From Euglena gracilis (taxonomy: Eukaryota > Euglenida > Euglenophyceae > Euglenales): 64,000 bases of DNA. The DNA is taken from assembly GCA_039621445.1 (NCBI GenBank), contig CP154956.1, positions 14,682,166 to 14,746,165 on the forward strand. Direction: 5' to 3'. How positions within the stretch are numbered: the first letter of the stretch is position 1; every line of letters starts with the position of its first letter. Position numbers and translations under genes: made by a program. Shown here one piece after another: positions 63,883 to 64,000 of the stretch. Under the pieces are notes generated by a model. The model had not been told where the DNA came from. It made no database searches and worked only from the letters and a program-made list of their open reading frames with translations.

Positions 63883-64000
63883 GATGGAGCTTGGTCAAGG
63901 CTGGGGGCTGTGACTGGGAAGCTGTGATGAGGGGAAAAAATGCAGGCATAGGTGAGCTGGGCAGCCCAGTTTGCTGGCCGGCCTGCGGTTGGCTGGCCCG

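Noticed and set aside
1-64000. tRNA, rRNA, U4, U5 or U6 genes
   Set aside because: I looked for their conserved cores on both strands and saw none; a covariance-model scan would settle it.

Overview
This window comes from a nuclear eukaryotic genome that is large and rich in repeats. There are no bacterial features: no operons, Shine-Dalgarno sites or rRNA/tRNA operon. The evidence is a tandem array of spliceosomal snRNA genes, a split gene for a membrane fatty-acid desaturase, a reverse transcriptase relic, and many short elements with terminal inverted repeats (TIRs) and 8-bp target-site duplications (TSDs), as hAT transposons make. The U2 5' domain is very plant/alga-like and a polyunsaturated-lipid desaturase is present, so a photosynthetic protist is plausible. 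The species cannot be named from the sequence.

Layout. 1-4300: a minus-strand non-LTR-type reverse transcriptase relic. It is split by a MITE (3139-3275) and by a TIR element with a recombinase-like ORF (about 1622-2929), next to a 47-bp perfect hairpin (2931-3027). 4300-4996: repeats. 4997-28289: 26 complete head-to-tail units of 862-891 bp. Each unit has one U1 snRNA gene and one U2 snRNA gene on the + strand, flanked by a U2 3' remnant on the left and a truncated U1 on the right. 28290-48000: almost only dispersed repeats, MITEs and microsatellites. 48003-55615: five minus-strand exons, all in phase 0, of a Delta12/omega-3-type desaturase, with introns full of MITEs and a tandem duplication that copied part of one exon. 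55616-64000: more MITEs, a 2080-bp hAT-like element inserted in an open frame, and dispersed repeats.

The most interesting signals are linked. All 26 U1 copies carry an A where the 5'-splice-site-recognition sequence normally has U5, so they should pair best with donors having U at +4 (GUAUGU-like). Two of the four donors deduced in the desaturase gene of this window are GTGTGC, with T at +4. U1 and U2 share a motif containing GCCCCAGC starting 61-63 bp upstream of both genes and a similar 3' flank, a candidate snRNA promoter and 3' box for a lineage without a -30 TATA. The array is a mosaic of two sequence subfamilies whose boundaries suggest block gene conversion or unequal exchange.

The many open frames inside the array are shadows of snRNA genes and poly-C tracts and are not annotated as proteins. 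Exon ends of the desaturase are inferred by eye from family alignment and splice signals. Its N-terminal exons, with the first two histidine boxes, were not found.
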